DNA of 64,000 nt, from positions 62,001-126,000 of the forward strand of contig NZ_JBQHTG010000004.1 of assembly GCF_052065835.1 (NCBI RefSeq), in the 5' to 3' direction. The notes under the pieces are model-generated. The model made no database searches. It saw only the letters and a program-made list of their open reading frames with translations, and was not told where the DNA came from. The stretch comes from Laedolimicola sp934402125. Lineage in GTDB: Bacteria > Bacillota > Clostridia > Lachnospirales > Lachnospiraceae. The translations under genes were made by a program, and so were the position numbers. This document shows, piece after piece, positions 53,856 through 61,977 of this stretch. Each line of letters opens with the position of its first letter. Within the stretch, counting starts at the first letter, position 1.

Positions 53856-54026
53856 ATGATGACCAACAAAAATGAAGCCATCGGCTGCACCGTCAACAAC
53901 TGTACCCATCACGCCCAGAACGAAAACTACTGTACCCTGAACAAGATCCAGGTCGGCACCCATGAAGCCAATCCCACCAAGGTGGAGTGTACCGACTGTC
54001 AGTCCTTCGTAAATAAGGCTCAGTAG
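53856..54026 (+). CDS. DUF1540 small cysteine-rich protein
   Basis: 56 residues (MMTNKNEAIGCTVNNC start) behind AAGGAGG; the second Met at 53859 is an equal start. Four Cys in two CxxC-like pairs (GCTVNNC, YCTLNK, CTDCQ) match DUF1540, probable metal-binding units. The role is unknown; homologues occur in spore-forming Clostridia. The gene is single, facing yitT and diverging from sdaAB. A strong terminator follows. Confidence 0.85.
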   Translation: MMTNKNEAIGCTVNNCTHHAQNENYCTLNKIQVGTHEANPTKVECTDCQSFVNKAQ

Positions 54027-54036
54027 CTTCCCGCGC

Positions 54037-54074
54037 AAAAAGCCTGCACCCACATATCCGGGTGCAGGCTTTTT
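54037..54074. terminator. Bidirectional terminator between DUF1540 and yitT genes
   Basis: AAAAAGCCTGCACCC/GGGTGCAGGCTTTTT, a perfect stem with A- and T-runs, serves both converging genes. Confidence 0.9.
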
Positions 54075-54126
54075 CCTTATAGAAAGATTCCGGAATCCTC
54101 CGTCCTCTTATACTATACGTATTTTT

Positions 54127-55041
54127 TTATAAATGTTTCGCGAATCTTCCATCGATACCCACATTATCCTTGCTGACAATGAAGGCCTTTGGGTCGATAT
54201 ACTTCATTTCCTGCTTTAGCATGGACAGTTCATGCTTGGACATGACCGTGAAAAGGATATGCGACCGGTCGTCCGTATAGCCCGCCGTCGCGTTCCAATG
54301 GGTGACTCCCCGGGCCAGCTCGTCCATGATATAATGCTTGATTTTCTCCGGATCCTCCTTGGTAATGATGATCACCGCCGTCCGAATATTCTGGGTGTGT
54401 GTCTTATCCACCATCAGCGTATTCACCGCCGCGTAAATGATACAATAGATCACGACCTTGATATCAAAGAGCAAAGCACAGCTTCCATATATTACCAGAT
54501 TAATCAGCAGATTCAGCTTTCCCACGCTGAAGCCATTGTATTTCTTCGTAAAATACATGCCCAGGATATCGATTCCTCCGCTGCATCCGCCACTCTGAAG
54601 GGAAATACCGATACCGGCTCCCACGATGATGCCACCGATCAGGGTGGCCGTAATCGTATCCTCCACAATGGGGCTGACCGGAATCGGAATCAGAGTCAGG
54701 AACAGGGACTGGCTCACCACGCAGATGACTGTCTTCCAAAAGAAATGGCGTCCCACCGACATATAAGCCAGCACAAACAGCGGCAGATTCAGAATCAAAC
54801 TGATGATACCTGCGATATCCGTGCCGCCGAAATTCAGGTGCGCATACTGCACCAGAAGGGTACGGAGAATCTGGCTGATACCAATGATGCCGCCGCTGTA
54901 GAGTCCCGCCGGAACGATAAAATTATTGATGCCGATGGCGTAGATCAGCATACCGCCGATGGTGAGCAGAATCTGTGAAATATCGCTCTTTTCAAAGGCG
55001 CGGACTGCTGCGTCCGCGCCTGTTCTGTTCTTCTCTCTCAT
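54127..55041 (-). CDS. YitT family membrane protein (DUF161/DUF2179)
   Basis: 304 residues. Five or six membrane helices (about 25-200, with LPLFVLAYMSVGRHFFWKT and GGCSGGIDILGMYF) precede a soluble C-terminal DUF2179-like domain (about 215-304, with AVIIITKEDPEKIKHYIM and ATAGYTDDRSHILFTV). The transported substance is unknown. It starts one base after xpt and belongs to the cobB-xpt-yitT operon. Confidence 0.88.
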   Translation of the reverse strand: MREKNRTGADAAVRAFEKSDISQILLTIGGMLIYAIGINNFIVPAGLYSGGIIGISQILRTLLVQYAHLNFGGTDIAGIISLILNLPLFVLAYMSVGRHFFWKTVICVVSQSLFLTLIPIPVSPIVEDTITATLIGGIIVGAGIGISLQSGGCSGGIDILGMYFTKKYNGFSVGKLNLLINLVIYGSCALLFDIKVVIYCIIYAAVNTLMVDKTHTQNIRTAVIIITKEDPEKIKHYIMDELARGVTHWNATAGYTDDRSHILFTVMSKHELSMLKQEMKYIDPKAFIVSKDNVGIDGRFAKHL

Positions 55042-55611
55042 TTAAAATACCACTTTTCCGTTGTCAAAGGCCTGAATGCTGGCCTGGGCATATACGTGGA
55101 TGCCCTGGCTCTCCAGCTTTTCGTGGCCCGGCTGGAAGGACTTCTCAATCAGGACGCCGATTCCCGCCACCGTGGCATGGGCCTTGCGGATCAGACGGAT
55201 CGCTCCGGTCGCCGCTTCTCCGTTTGCCAGGAAATCATCTACAATCAGCACGTGATCCGCATCGGAAATATAATTCTTCGCCAGAGTCAGCCGGTAAGAG
55301 GTTTCCTTTGTATAGGAAACGACCTCCGTCTGCCATACCTCTGTCTTCAGGCTGTCTGCCGTCTGCTGCTTCTTCAGCACTACCAACGGCACGCCCAGCT
55401 CCTTTGCCGTAAACAGGGCGGGAGCGATTCCCGATGACTCGATGGTAAATACCTTCGTAATTCCCTGTCCCTTAAAATGCTCTGCCATGTCTTTTCCAAT
55501 TTCTTCCATAAGAGGCACGTCGATCTGATGGTTTACAAAGCCGTCCACCTTCAGAATATCTCCGTCAACGACCACGCCCTCCTGCAATATCTTTTCCTCC
55601 AGCGCCTTCAT
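55042..55611 (-). CDS. xpt: Xanthine phosphoribosyltransferase
   Basis: 189 residues from the ATG at 55611 (MKALEEKI), which aligns with the start of other Xpt proteins; the ATG at 55620 is an alternative. The PRPP loop VLIVDDFLANGEAATGA and the SSGIAPALFTA hood are present. It turns xanthine and PRPP to XMP in purine salvage. Its upstream neighbour is the sirtuin gene (37-base gap) and yitT follows at once. No purine riboswitch is visible in this leader. Confidence 0.95.
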   Translation of the reverse strand: MKALEEKILQEGVVVDGDILKVDGFVNHQIDVPLMEEIGKDMAEHFKGQGITKVFTIESSGIAPALFTAKELGVPLVVLKKQQTADSLKTEVWQTEVVSYTKETSYRLTLAKNYISDADHVLIVDDFLANGEAATGAIRLIRKAHATVAGIGVLIEKSFQPGHEKLESQGIHVYAQASIQAFDNGKVVF

Positions 55612-55648
55612 AGCTGTCATCCTGCCTTTCCTTCGTTTGTCCGTATTG

Positions 55649-56380
55649 TTATAATCCTACTATCTTCGGAAGCGCCGTTTTCACTTCCTCCCGCAGCACA
55701 ATATCCGCCTTTTCATCGGTAAAATGCTCCGCTGCATTGATAATAATCAGAGTCTCTCCCTTAAAATACTTCACATACCGCTCGCAAAGACCGGAGCCGA
55801 TAGATGTTCCCAGAAGCAGCAATACCTGCGCCTTGGAAATCTCCTCTACTGCCGCCGTCATCATCTGGTTGTCCACCTGCTCGCCAAACAGCAGCACCTT
55901 CGGACGGACCACTGCCATACAGTCCTCGCACAGAGGTACCCGGTTGGTATCCCGGATATATTCCATGGGATACTTTCTTCCGCATCTTGGGCACTCATTG
56001 TCGTAAATGGTTCCGTGGAGGTTCAGCACCTTCTGACAGCCTGCCCGGCCCGGCAGATTGTGTACATTATTCGCAATACTGCACTGCAGCTTTCCGCGCT
56101 TTTCCAGCTCCGCCAGCGCGTAAAAGCCTGCGCTGGGCTCCAGATGGGGCTTCAGCATCCACTCCCGGTAATACTTGAAAAAGGTATCCGGGCGGTTCGC
56201 GTAAAATACAGAAGAGAAAATCTCCTCCGGCGAATAGCCAAACTCCTTCTCCACCTGATAGGCAATCTCCGGAGCGCGAAGGCTGGGCATACCGGACTCC
56301 TTCATCATATCTGTTCCACACATCGCTACTGTATAGCTGCTTTTGTCCAGAATATCCCGGATCAGTTCATAATCATTCAT
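55649..56380 (-). CDS. Sir2-family NAD-dependent protein deacylase, divergent
   Basis: 243 residues. Zinc Cys 130, 133, 151 and 154 and the catalytic His122 in LHGTIYDNE are present. The NAD motif usually GAGxSxxSGIPxFR reads GTDMMKESGMPSLR (22-35), and the usual QNxD reads NNVH (104-107), so the Asp is a His. The later LFGEQVD block fits FGE motifs. It may be a deacylase with changed NAD binding, a SIR2-like enzyme of other activity or an inactive form. It is the first gene of cobB-xpt-yitT. The start follows GGGAGG. Confidence 0.85.
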   Translation of the reverse strand: MNDYELIRDILDKSSYTVAMCGTDMMKESGMPSLRAPEIAYQVEKEFGYSPEEIFSSVFYANRPDTFFKYYREWMLKPHLEPSAGFYALAELEKRGKLQCSIANNVHNLPGRAGCQKVLNLHGTIYDNECPRCGRKYPMEYIRDTNRVPLCEDCMAVVRPKVLLFGEQVDNQMMTAAVEEISKAQVLLLLGTSIGSGLCERYVKYFKGETLIIINAAEHFTDEKADIVLREEVKTALPKIVGL

Positions 56381-56466
56381 AAGAAAATCCTCCCACGAAA
56401 TAGTATGTAACCCGGCAGCCTCCGTGTTCGGTCCGCAACATTTGGTCTGAGCTCTGCCTTGTATTC

Positions 56467-56495
56467 ATTGTGCCACCTTTTGTCGCTTTTGTCAA
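56467..56495 (-). promoter_or_regulatory. Promoter of the sirtuin-xpt-yitT operon
   Basis: TTGACA (56495-56490), 17-base spacer, CACAAT (56472-56467) on the minus strand. The 80-base leader can fold (GGCAG/CTGCC and TGTT/AACA arms). Confidence 0.7.
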
Positions 56496-56557
56496 TCTAA
56501 ACCCGTTTATTTTTCTATTTTGTGTGATATTTGCACAAATTTACAGGTTCTGTTCCC

Positions 56558-57985
56558 TTATTTCCGAAGCCCCTTGGGGTAATGATTTTTCAGGCTTCCG
56601 CCGGCCAGCTTTCCCCAGCCCAGGGGGAAGGAATCTACCAGAACCAGCGTCCAGCCCTTGCCCTCTCCTCCCGGAAGTGTTTCTCCCGACAGCCAGGATC
56701 GGATCTCTCCGGAATCCGCCGGATACGACACCGTCCGCCTTACCTCCTCCGCCCTCAAGGCAAGCGCCAAGGCATGGGCGGGCTCAAAGCGCTTCTTCTT
56801 TACGGTTCCCAGATGAAGGCCGGGACGTAAGACCTTAAGTCCCGCCAGCTTAAGCTCGCAGGGCAACAGATACAGCTGCTCCCCGAAAAGCATGGGCACG
56901 CCCTCCGGGCGGTTCTTCAGGGTATCCGCCGCAAATTCCTCGTAGAGTCTCCAGGCTTCCGCGTCCACTGTTCCTCTGCCAGGCTTACCGGAAGCACGCC
57001 CTGCCTTTTTTTCAGCCTCCGCTTTGCCTGTTCCGGCTTTTTCCAGCACCGCCGCGTAATGTCCTTCCCCGTCAAGCCTGTGGGGCCACAGACGGAAGGT
57101 ATCTCTGACAGAGGTGAGAATCTCCTCCAGCCGTTCCGGGCTTATGCCCTCCTTTTCGTCCTCCGTAAGCCGTACACACTCCGGTCTTCCCGGAGCAAAG
57201 CCCTCATACGCCTCCGTCTTTTTTACAGAAAATTCCGGATGCTTCAGAAGGAAGCGCACCACACTTTCCTCGTCCTCCTCCGGCGCAAAGGTACAGGTAG
57301 AATAGACTAACACGCCGCCCGGCCGGAGCATCCCGGCTGCTTCCTCCAGAATATCCTGCTGCCTGCGGGCGCAGAGCTCCACATTCTCCTGGCTCCACTG
57401 GAGCACCGCCTGTTCCTCCTTCCGGAACATTCCCTCTCCGGAGCAGGGTGCGTCCACCACAATCCGGTCAAAAAAGGCCGGAAAATGAGATGACAGCCGC
57501 TCCGGCGGCTCATTGGTTACCACAGCGTTCGGAATCCCCATCCGCTCCACGTTGGAGGCCAGAATCTTCGCCCGCGCCGGGTGAATCTCATTGGATATCA
57601 GAAGGCCCCTGCCCTCCAGTGCCGCCGCAAGCTGCGTGCTTTTTCCGCCGGGAGCCGCGCAGAGATCCAGCACCCGCTCCCCGGGCTGTACCCCCGCAAG
57701 CTCCGCCACAGACATGGCGCTGGGCTCCTGGATATAGTAGACGCCGGCCTCATGCCAGGGATGGCGGCCGGGACGGTCCTCCGCTCCGTAATAAAAGCCG
57801 TTCTTCGCCCAGGGCACCGGCTCCAGAGTAAAGGGACTCCTCTCCTTCATCTCTGCCGCCGACAGCTTTGCCGGGTTCACCCTCAGGGCCTGACGGCGTT
57901 CCTTCCCGTAGCTTCTTCGGAACTCGTCATATTCTGCCCCCAGAAGATTTTTCATTTTTTCCTCAAATAATTCCGGTAACTGCAT
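56558..57985 (-). CDS. rsmF: NOL1/NOP2/Sun-type rRNA (cytosine-C5)-methyltransferase (RsmF/RsmB-like)
   Basis: 475 residues. SAM motif I DLCAAPGGKS (about 116), the catalytic VDAPCSGEGM and STCTFAPEEDEESV are clear. After the methyltransferase domain comes a C-terminal region (about 310-475) with a PUA-like tail, as in RsmF types. It methylates a cytosine at carbon 5 in 16S rRNA. It follows rlmI by two bases in an operon nth-rlmI-rsmF. RsmF rather than RsmB is chosen from the length and the C-terminal part; the site is unproven. Confidence 0.9.
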   Translation of the reverse strand: MQLPELFEEKMKNLLGAEYDEFRRSYGKERRQALRVNPAKLSAAEMKERSPFTLEPVPWAKNGFYYGAEDRPGRHPWHEAGVYYIQEPSAMSVAELAGVQPGERVLDLCAAPGGKSTQLAAALEGRGLLISNEIHPARAKILASNVERMGIPNAVVTNEPPERLSSHFPAFFDRIVVDAPCSGEGMFRKEEQAVLQWSQENVELCARRQQDILEEAAGMLRPGGVLVYSTCTFAPEEDEESVVRFLLKHPEFSVKKTEAYEGFAPGRPECVRLTEDEKEGISPERLEEILTSVRDTFRLWPHRLDGEGHYAAVLEKAGTGKAEAEKKAGRASGKPGRGTVDAEAWRLYEEFAADTLKNRPEGVPMLFGEQLYLLPCELKLAGLKVLRPGLHLGTVKKKRFEPAHALALALRAEEVRRTVSYPADSGEIRSWLSGETLPGGEGKGWTLVLVDSFPLGWGKLAGGSLKNHYPKGLRK

Positions 57986-57987
57986 TT

Positions 57988-59190
57988 TTATTTTTCCTCA
58001 CACACCTGGAAGATATAAAATTTCAGATAATAAGACTCGTCTGCCGCCCAGAGAATCGGATGATCCGGCGCCTGGGTCCGGTATTCCACCTGACGGATCC
58101 GCTTATGTACGCTCTTTGCCGCCTGGGCAATGGTCTGGGTAAACAGCTCGTAGCTCATGAAATGGGAGCAGGAGCAGGTAGCCAGAAAGCCTCCGTCCTT
58201 CACCAGCTTCAGTCCCCGCATATTGATTTCCCGATAGCCCTTGGTGGCATTCTTAATCGAATTCCGGGACTTGGTAAAGGCAGGGGGATCCAAAATCACC
58301 ACATCAAACTTCTCGCCCTTTTTCTCCAGATCCGGAAGCAGATCAAAGACGTCCGCGCATGTAAAGCGCACGGTTTGCTCCAGGCCGTTCAGCTTTGCGT
58401 TTAACTCCGCCTGATGTACGCCCAGCTCTGAGGCGTCTACGCCGATAACCTCTTTGGCTCCGGCCAGGCCCGCGTTCAGGGCAAAGGATCCCGTATGGGT
58501 AAAGCAGTCCAGCACTCTCGCGTCCTTACAGAGCTTCTGAATAGCCAGACGGTTGTACTTCTGATCCAGGAAAAAGCCTGTCTTCTGACCGTCCTTCACA
58601 TCTACCAGATAGCGGACGCCGTTTTCTACGATCTCCACATTCGTGTCAAAGGGCTCGCCCAGGAAGCCCTTGACCCGCTCCATGCCTTCTTTTTCCCGCT
58701 CCTTGGCGTCGCTTCGCTCATAGACGCCGCGGATAGAGACGCCGTCCTCGGCAAGCACCTTCTTCAGTTCCTCTATCACCGTCTCCTTCATCCGGTCAAT
58801 TCCCAGCGCCAGCGCCTGTACCACCAGCACATCGGAAAACTTGTCCACCACCATACCCGGAATCCAGTCCGCCTCGCCAAAAATCACACGGCAGCTGGAA
58901 GTGTCCACGGTCTTCTTCCGGTACTCCCAGGCTGCTTTTACACGGTTGTATATAAATTCCCGGTCAATCTCCTGCTCCGGATTTCTCGTCATCATACGGA
59001 TCCGGATTTTGGAATGACGGTTGATAAAGCCCTTTCCCAGTCCATAGCCGTCAAAATCCCGGACGAGAACCAGATCCCCGTCCTCAAAGTGTCCCATGAC
59101 TGATTCGATTTCATTATCGTAAATCCAGGCTCCGCCCGCCTTCAGCGCGCGCCCCTCGCCCTTCTTCAGTGTAACGATTGCGTATTCCAT
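57988..59190 (-). CDS. rlmI: 23S rRNA (cytosine-1962-C5)-methyltransferase RlmI-type
   Basis: 400 residues. A PUA domain (about 1-75, GEGRALKAGGAWIYDNEI) is followed by an EEHEE-type linker and a class I SAM fold with DCFTHTGSFALNA, ILDPPAFTKSR and TCSCSHFMS. It methylates C1962 of 23S rRNA in related bacteria. It lies four bases after nth and two bases before rsmF, so the three are likely one transcript. Confidence 0.93.
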   Translation of the reverse strand: MEYAIVTLKKGEGRALKAGGAWIYDNEIESVMGHFEDGDLVLVRDFDGYGLGKGFINRHSKIRIRMMTRNPEQEIDREFIYNRVKAAWEYRKKTVDTSSCRVIFGEADWIPGMVVDKFSDVLVVQALALGIDRMKETVIEELKKVLAEDGVSIRGVYERSDAKEREKEGMERVKGFLGEPFDTNVEIVENGVRYLVDVKDGQKTGFFLDQKYNRLAIQKLCKDARVLDCFTHTGSFALNAGLAGAKEVIGVDASELGVHQAELNAKLNGLEQTVRFTCADVFDLLPDLEKKGEKFDVVILDPPAFTKSRNSIKNATKGYREINMRGLKLVKDGGFLATCSCSHFMSYELFTQTIAQAAKSVHKRIRQVEYRTQAPDHPILWAADESYYLKFYIFQVCEEK

Positions 59191-59194
59191 ATTT

Positions 59195-59836
59195 TTACTC
59201 CTCTACTCCATTTTTCGCGCAGATATCCTGCAGACAGCATTTCTCACAATAGGGTTTGGTCCGCGCCGTACAGACCTCCCGTCCGTGATTGACCAGGCGG
59301 TGACAGAAATCACTGCCCTCCTCCGGTGGAATCAGCTTCCACAGGGCCATTTCCACTCTCTTCGGGTCTTTTATGCCGTCCACCAGCCCCATCCGGTTCA
59401 CCAGACGGATACAGTGGGTGTCGGTGACAATGGCCGGTTTTCCGAACACATCTCCCATAATCAGGTTGGCGCTTTTGCGTCCCACGCCCGGCAGCGCCAG
59501 AAGTTCGTCGAAGGTGGTCGGCACATTTCCATCATATTTTTCCTCCAGAATCTTCATACAGGCGCTGATATCCCGGGCCTTGCTGTGGCCCAGTCCGCAG
59601 GGCTTCACGATGGCTTCGATATCCTCCACCGGCGCCGCCGCCAGAGCCTTCACATCCGGATACTTTTCATACAGCTTCTCTACCACCACATTGACCCGGG
59701 CGTCGGTACACTGGGCTGCCAGCCGTACGCTGACCAGCAGCTTCCAGGCCTGATCGTAATCCAGGGTACAATCCGCGTCCGGATATTCCTTTTTTAATCT
59801 GTCAATAATTTCCAGAGCAAGTTCCTGCTTCGTCAT
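59195..59836 (-). CDS. nth: Endonuclease III
   Basis: 213 residues, normal length. The helix-hairpin-helix LPGVGRKSANLIMG, the catalytic Asp in VTDTHCIRLVNR and the C-terminal 4Fe-4S cysteines (VCTARTKPYCEKCCLQDIC, four Cys) are present. It removes oxidised pyrimidines and nicks abasic sites in base excision repair. It starts an operon with rlmI and rsmF. The start follows AAAGGAC. Confidence 0.96.
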   Translation of the reverse strand: MTKQELALEIIDRLKKEYPDADCTLDYDQAWKLLVSVRLAAQCTDARVNVVVEKLYEKYPDVKALAAAPVEDIEAIVKPCGLGHSKARDISACMKILEEKYDGNVPTTFDELLALPGVGRKSANLIMGDVFGKPAIVTDTHCIRLVNRMGLVDGIKDPKRVEMALWKLIPPEEGSDFCHRLVNHGREVCTARTKPYCEKCCLQDICAKNGVEE

Positions 59837-59914
59837 ACTTATCTGTCCTTTATCCTTTCATTCACTTTCCTGTTCTGCTATCCAGTATACTTGATGTATG
59901 GTAAAATTTCCAGT

Positions 59915-59950
59915 AAAAAAGAGCCTCTGTATCATTTACAGAAAGCTCTT
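59915..59950 (-). terminator. Terminator after the small membrane protein genes
   Basis: AGAGC and TTTCTGT pair with ACAGA and GCTCT, followed by TTTTTTA on the minus strand. It ends transcription from the InlB-repeat and small membrane genes, upstream of nth. Confidence 0.8.
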
Positions 59951-59968
59951 TTCCATTCTTTTCCAATT

Positions 59969-60241
59969 TTATTTTACTTCATCAGAAGCTTCTTCCGACT
60001 CTTCGTCGCTCTGTTTTGCTCCTTCGACTCCGGCACTTCGTCCGCTGGCCGCCTTCCAGCTGGTATAAAGCCCCCAGCCAACCATGGCCGCTCCTATCAC
60101 GACAAAAAAGATAAGAAACACAATCATCAATGGTTTTTCGGAACCTGCCGTGGGCAGTCCCTGAAACATCTGCCATGCCAGATATAAAAGATACAGGCCG
60201 CCTAGCGCATAGACCGCTATTCTCGCTTTGTCACGATTCAT
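59969..60241 (-). CDS. Small membrane protein, unknown
   Basis: 90 residues with two helices (about 6-27 and 38-62) and an acidic Ser/Glu tail (SDEESEEASDE). The start has AAGGAG. It follows the InlB-repeat gene by 22 bases and is probably co-transcribed with it. I recognise no family. Confidence 0.7.
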   Translation of the reverse strand: MNRDKARIAVYALGGLYLLYLAWQMFQGLPTAGSEKPLMIVFLIFFVVIGAAMVGWGLYTSWKAASGRSAGVEGAKQSDEESEEASDEVK

Positions 60242-60263
60242 CCTCTTTCTCCTTATCCAAGTC

Positions 60264-60845
60264 TCACTCTGCCGGAATCCACCGGGCTGTCAGCACATGC
60301 TCTCCGGTCATCGTCACCGTCGTATCTGCCTTAATCACAGCTCCGCTGTATACCCAGCCGTCAAAAAGAAAGCCTTCCTTTTCCGGAACCGGAAGCTCCC
60401 CGTAGGCCTCGCCGTAGGTCACCGTTTTATCCGGTATAAAAGCCTCACCGTATGCCTTTCCTCCGTCCAAATCGAACTTCACCGTCACCTCTGCCGGCGT
60501 CCAGACCGCATAAAGAGTCTGATCGTTTTCCACTCTGTCCTCGGAAAAATTCCATTCCTTCGCCAGGCTTTCATCCTCTGAGGTAATCCAACCACAGAAG
60601 GTATAGCCGGGCTTCAAAGGTATCTCCGGCTCCTTTGCCAGCTCTCCATGCTTCAGACGCTGGGCGGCGATCTCCGACCCGCCCTCTGTATCAAAGGTCA
60701 CATTATAACCCCCATGGGTGGCAAACCAGAACACCAGAATCACCACGAAACAAATCGCGCCTATAATAAATCCGTCTAAAATACGGATGGGGACATCCTT
60801 ACTTCCGTAGATGCCCCTTCCGAACCATTTCTTATCTTCTGCCAT
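60264..60845 (-). CDS. Membrane-anchored InlB B-repeat protein
   Basis: 193 residues. A cytosolic N-terminus (about 1-22), one membrane helix (25-45) and two InlB-type B repeats (about 48-115 and 118-190), each with VTFDTEGG or VKFDLDGG at the start, GYTFCGW or GFLFDGW in the middle, and LYAVW or LTARW at the end. Such repeats act in surface binding in Gram-positives. It has no LPXTG sorting motif; the membrane helix is the anchor. It is downstream of mglC and may share its transcript. Confidence 0.85.
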   Translation of the reverse strand: MAEDKKWFGRGIYGSKDVPIRILDGFIIGAICFVVILVFWFATHGGYNVTFDTEGGSEIAAQRLKHGELAKEPEIPLKPGYTFCGWITSEDESLAKEWNFSEDRVENDQTLYAVWTPAEVTVKFDLDGGKAYGEAFIPDKTVTYGEAYGELPVPEKEGFLFDGWVYSGAVIKADTTVTMTGEHVLTARWIPAE

Positions 60846-60879
60846 AGATTTCTGTCAGTTGTCCTTTTCTGAAAATGGA

Positions 60880-61962
60880 TTACTTACGTACCAGATACTT
60901 TCTCATATCGATGGAGCAGGCAATCAGGATAATCATACCCTTGATGATGTACTGCAGGTTCTGGTTGATGGAAAGGAACTGCAACGCTACGAAAATAATA
61001 CGAAGCAGGAATACTCCCATTACTACGCCGCTGATCTTACCGGTACCGCCAACAAAGGAAACGCCGCCGATAACGCAGGCCGCGATTGCGTCACACTCGT
61101 AGTTCAGACCGGTACCTGCCTGGTTAGAACCGATACGGGCGGACTCAATGAACCCGGTAATACCATACATACAGCCTGCCAGGGTATGTACCAGAATGGT
61201 AGTCTTCATAACATTTACACCGGATACGTTAGCAGCCTCCGGGCTGGAACCTACCGCGAACATATTCTTACCGAAGGTTGTCTTATTCCACATGAACCAC
61301 ATGAAAATAACAACTACAATTGCGTAGAATACATAATTCGGAATCGGAACGCCTGCTACAGACAGGTGGCTTCCGGTTACAAAATCCTTGAAGGACTGGT
61401 CAAGTCCGGAAAGTGGCTGACCATTGTTGCCATTGATCATAATGTACATCAGCAGGCAGCCGTATACGATCAGCTGTGTTGCCAGTGTTACGATAAACGG
61501 ATGCAGAGAGAACTTCGCCACGAAGAAACCATTGACCCAGCCTACCAGACCGCCCACTGCGATGGCAATCAGGATAACCAGCCAAATCGGCATAACCGGA
61601 AGATCCGGGAACATTTTAGTAGCATAAGTTACAGACTGCAGCAGAGATGCGGAAATACATGCAGTCAGACCTACTACTCGTCCGGCAGAAAGGTCTGTAC
61701 CAGTCAGTACGATACAACCTGCAATACCGCAGGCAATCGGAATATTTGCCGCGGAAAGTGAAATAATATTGACGATAGAATCCGGCTTCAGGAAATAGCT
61801 GTTCTTCGCCTGTGTGTAAATAATCGCCACAAGAATCAGAATATACATGGCGTTGTTGATCAGTGCCTCTTTCCAGAAGGTTTTCTTATCCTTGCTGTCC
61901 AATGCATGGTAACTGGAAATCTTTGCGTTCCAGTTGGATTTCATATTAGAAAAAATGTTCAT
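60880..61962 (-). CDS. mglC: Galactose/glucose ABC permease MglC-type
   Basis: 360 residues with about eight to ten membrane helices. The segments GTDLSAGRVVGLTACI, GLVGWVNGFFVAKF and AVGSSPEAANVSGVNV are typical of RbsC/MglC permeases. It forms the channel for sugar uptake with MglA and MglB. Fits MglC rather than RbsC by its match with MglA and the galactose-type binding protein. The start follows AAAGGGGGCG. Confidence 0.93.
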   Translation of the reverse strand: MNIFSNMKSNWNAKISSYHALDSKDKKTFWKEALINNAMYILILVAIIYTQAKNSYFLKPDSIVNIISLSAANIPIACGIAGCIVLTGTDLSAGRVVGLTACISASLLQSVTYATKMFPDLPVMPIWLVILIAIAVGGLVGWVNGFFVAKFSLHPFIVTLATQLIVYGCLLMYIMINGNNGQPLSGLDQSFKDFVTGSHLSVAGVPIPNYVFYAIVVVIFMWFMWNKTTFGKNMFAVGSSPEAANVSGVNVMKTTILVHTLAGCMYGITGFIESARIGSNQAGTGLNYECDAIAACVIGGVSFVGGTGKISGVVMGVFLLRIIFVALQFLSINQNLQYIIKGMIILIACSIDMRKYLVRK

Positions 61963-61977
61963 ATCGCGCCGCCCCCT

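Noticed and set aside
53649..54053. Longer N-terminus for SdaAB
   Set aside because: It covers the DUF1540 gene on the other strand; the usual SdaAB start and binding site are at 53648.
55612..55648. Purine riboswitch before xpt
   Set aside because: Only 37 bases separate xpt from the sirtuin stop and no purine aptamer pattern is present.
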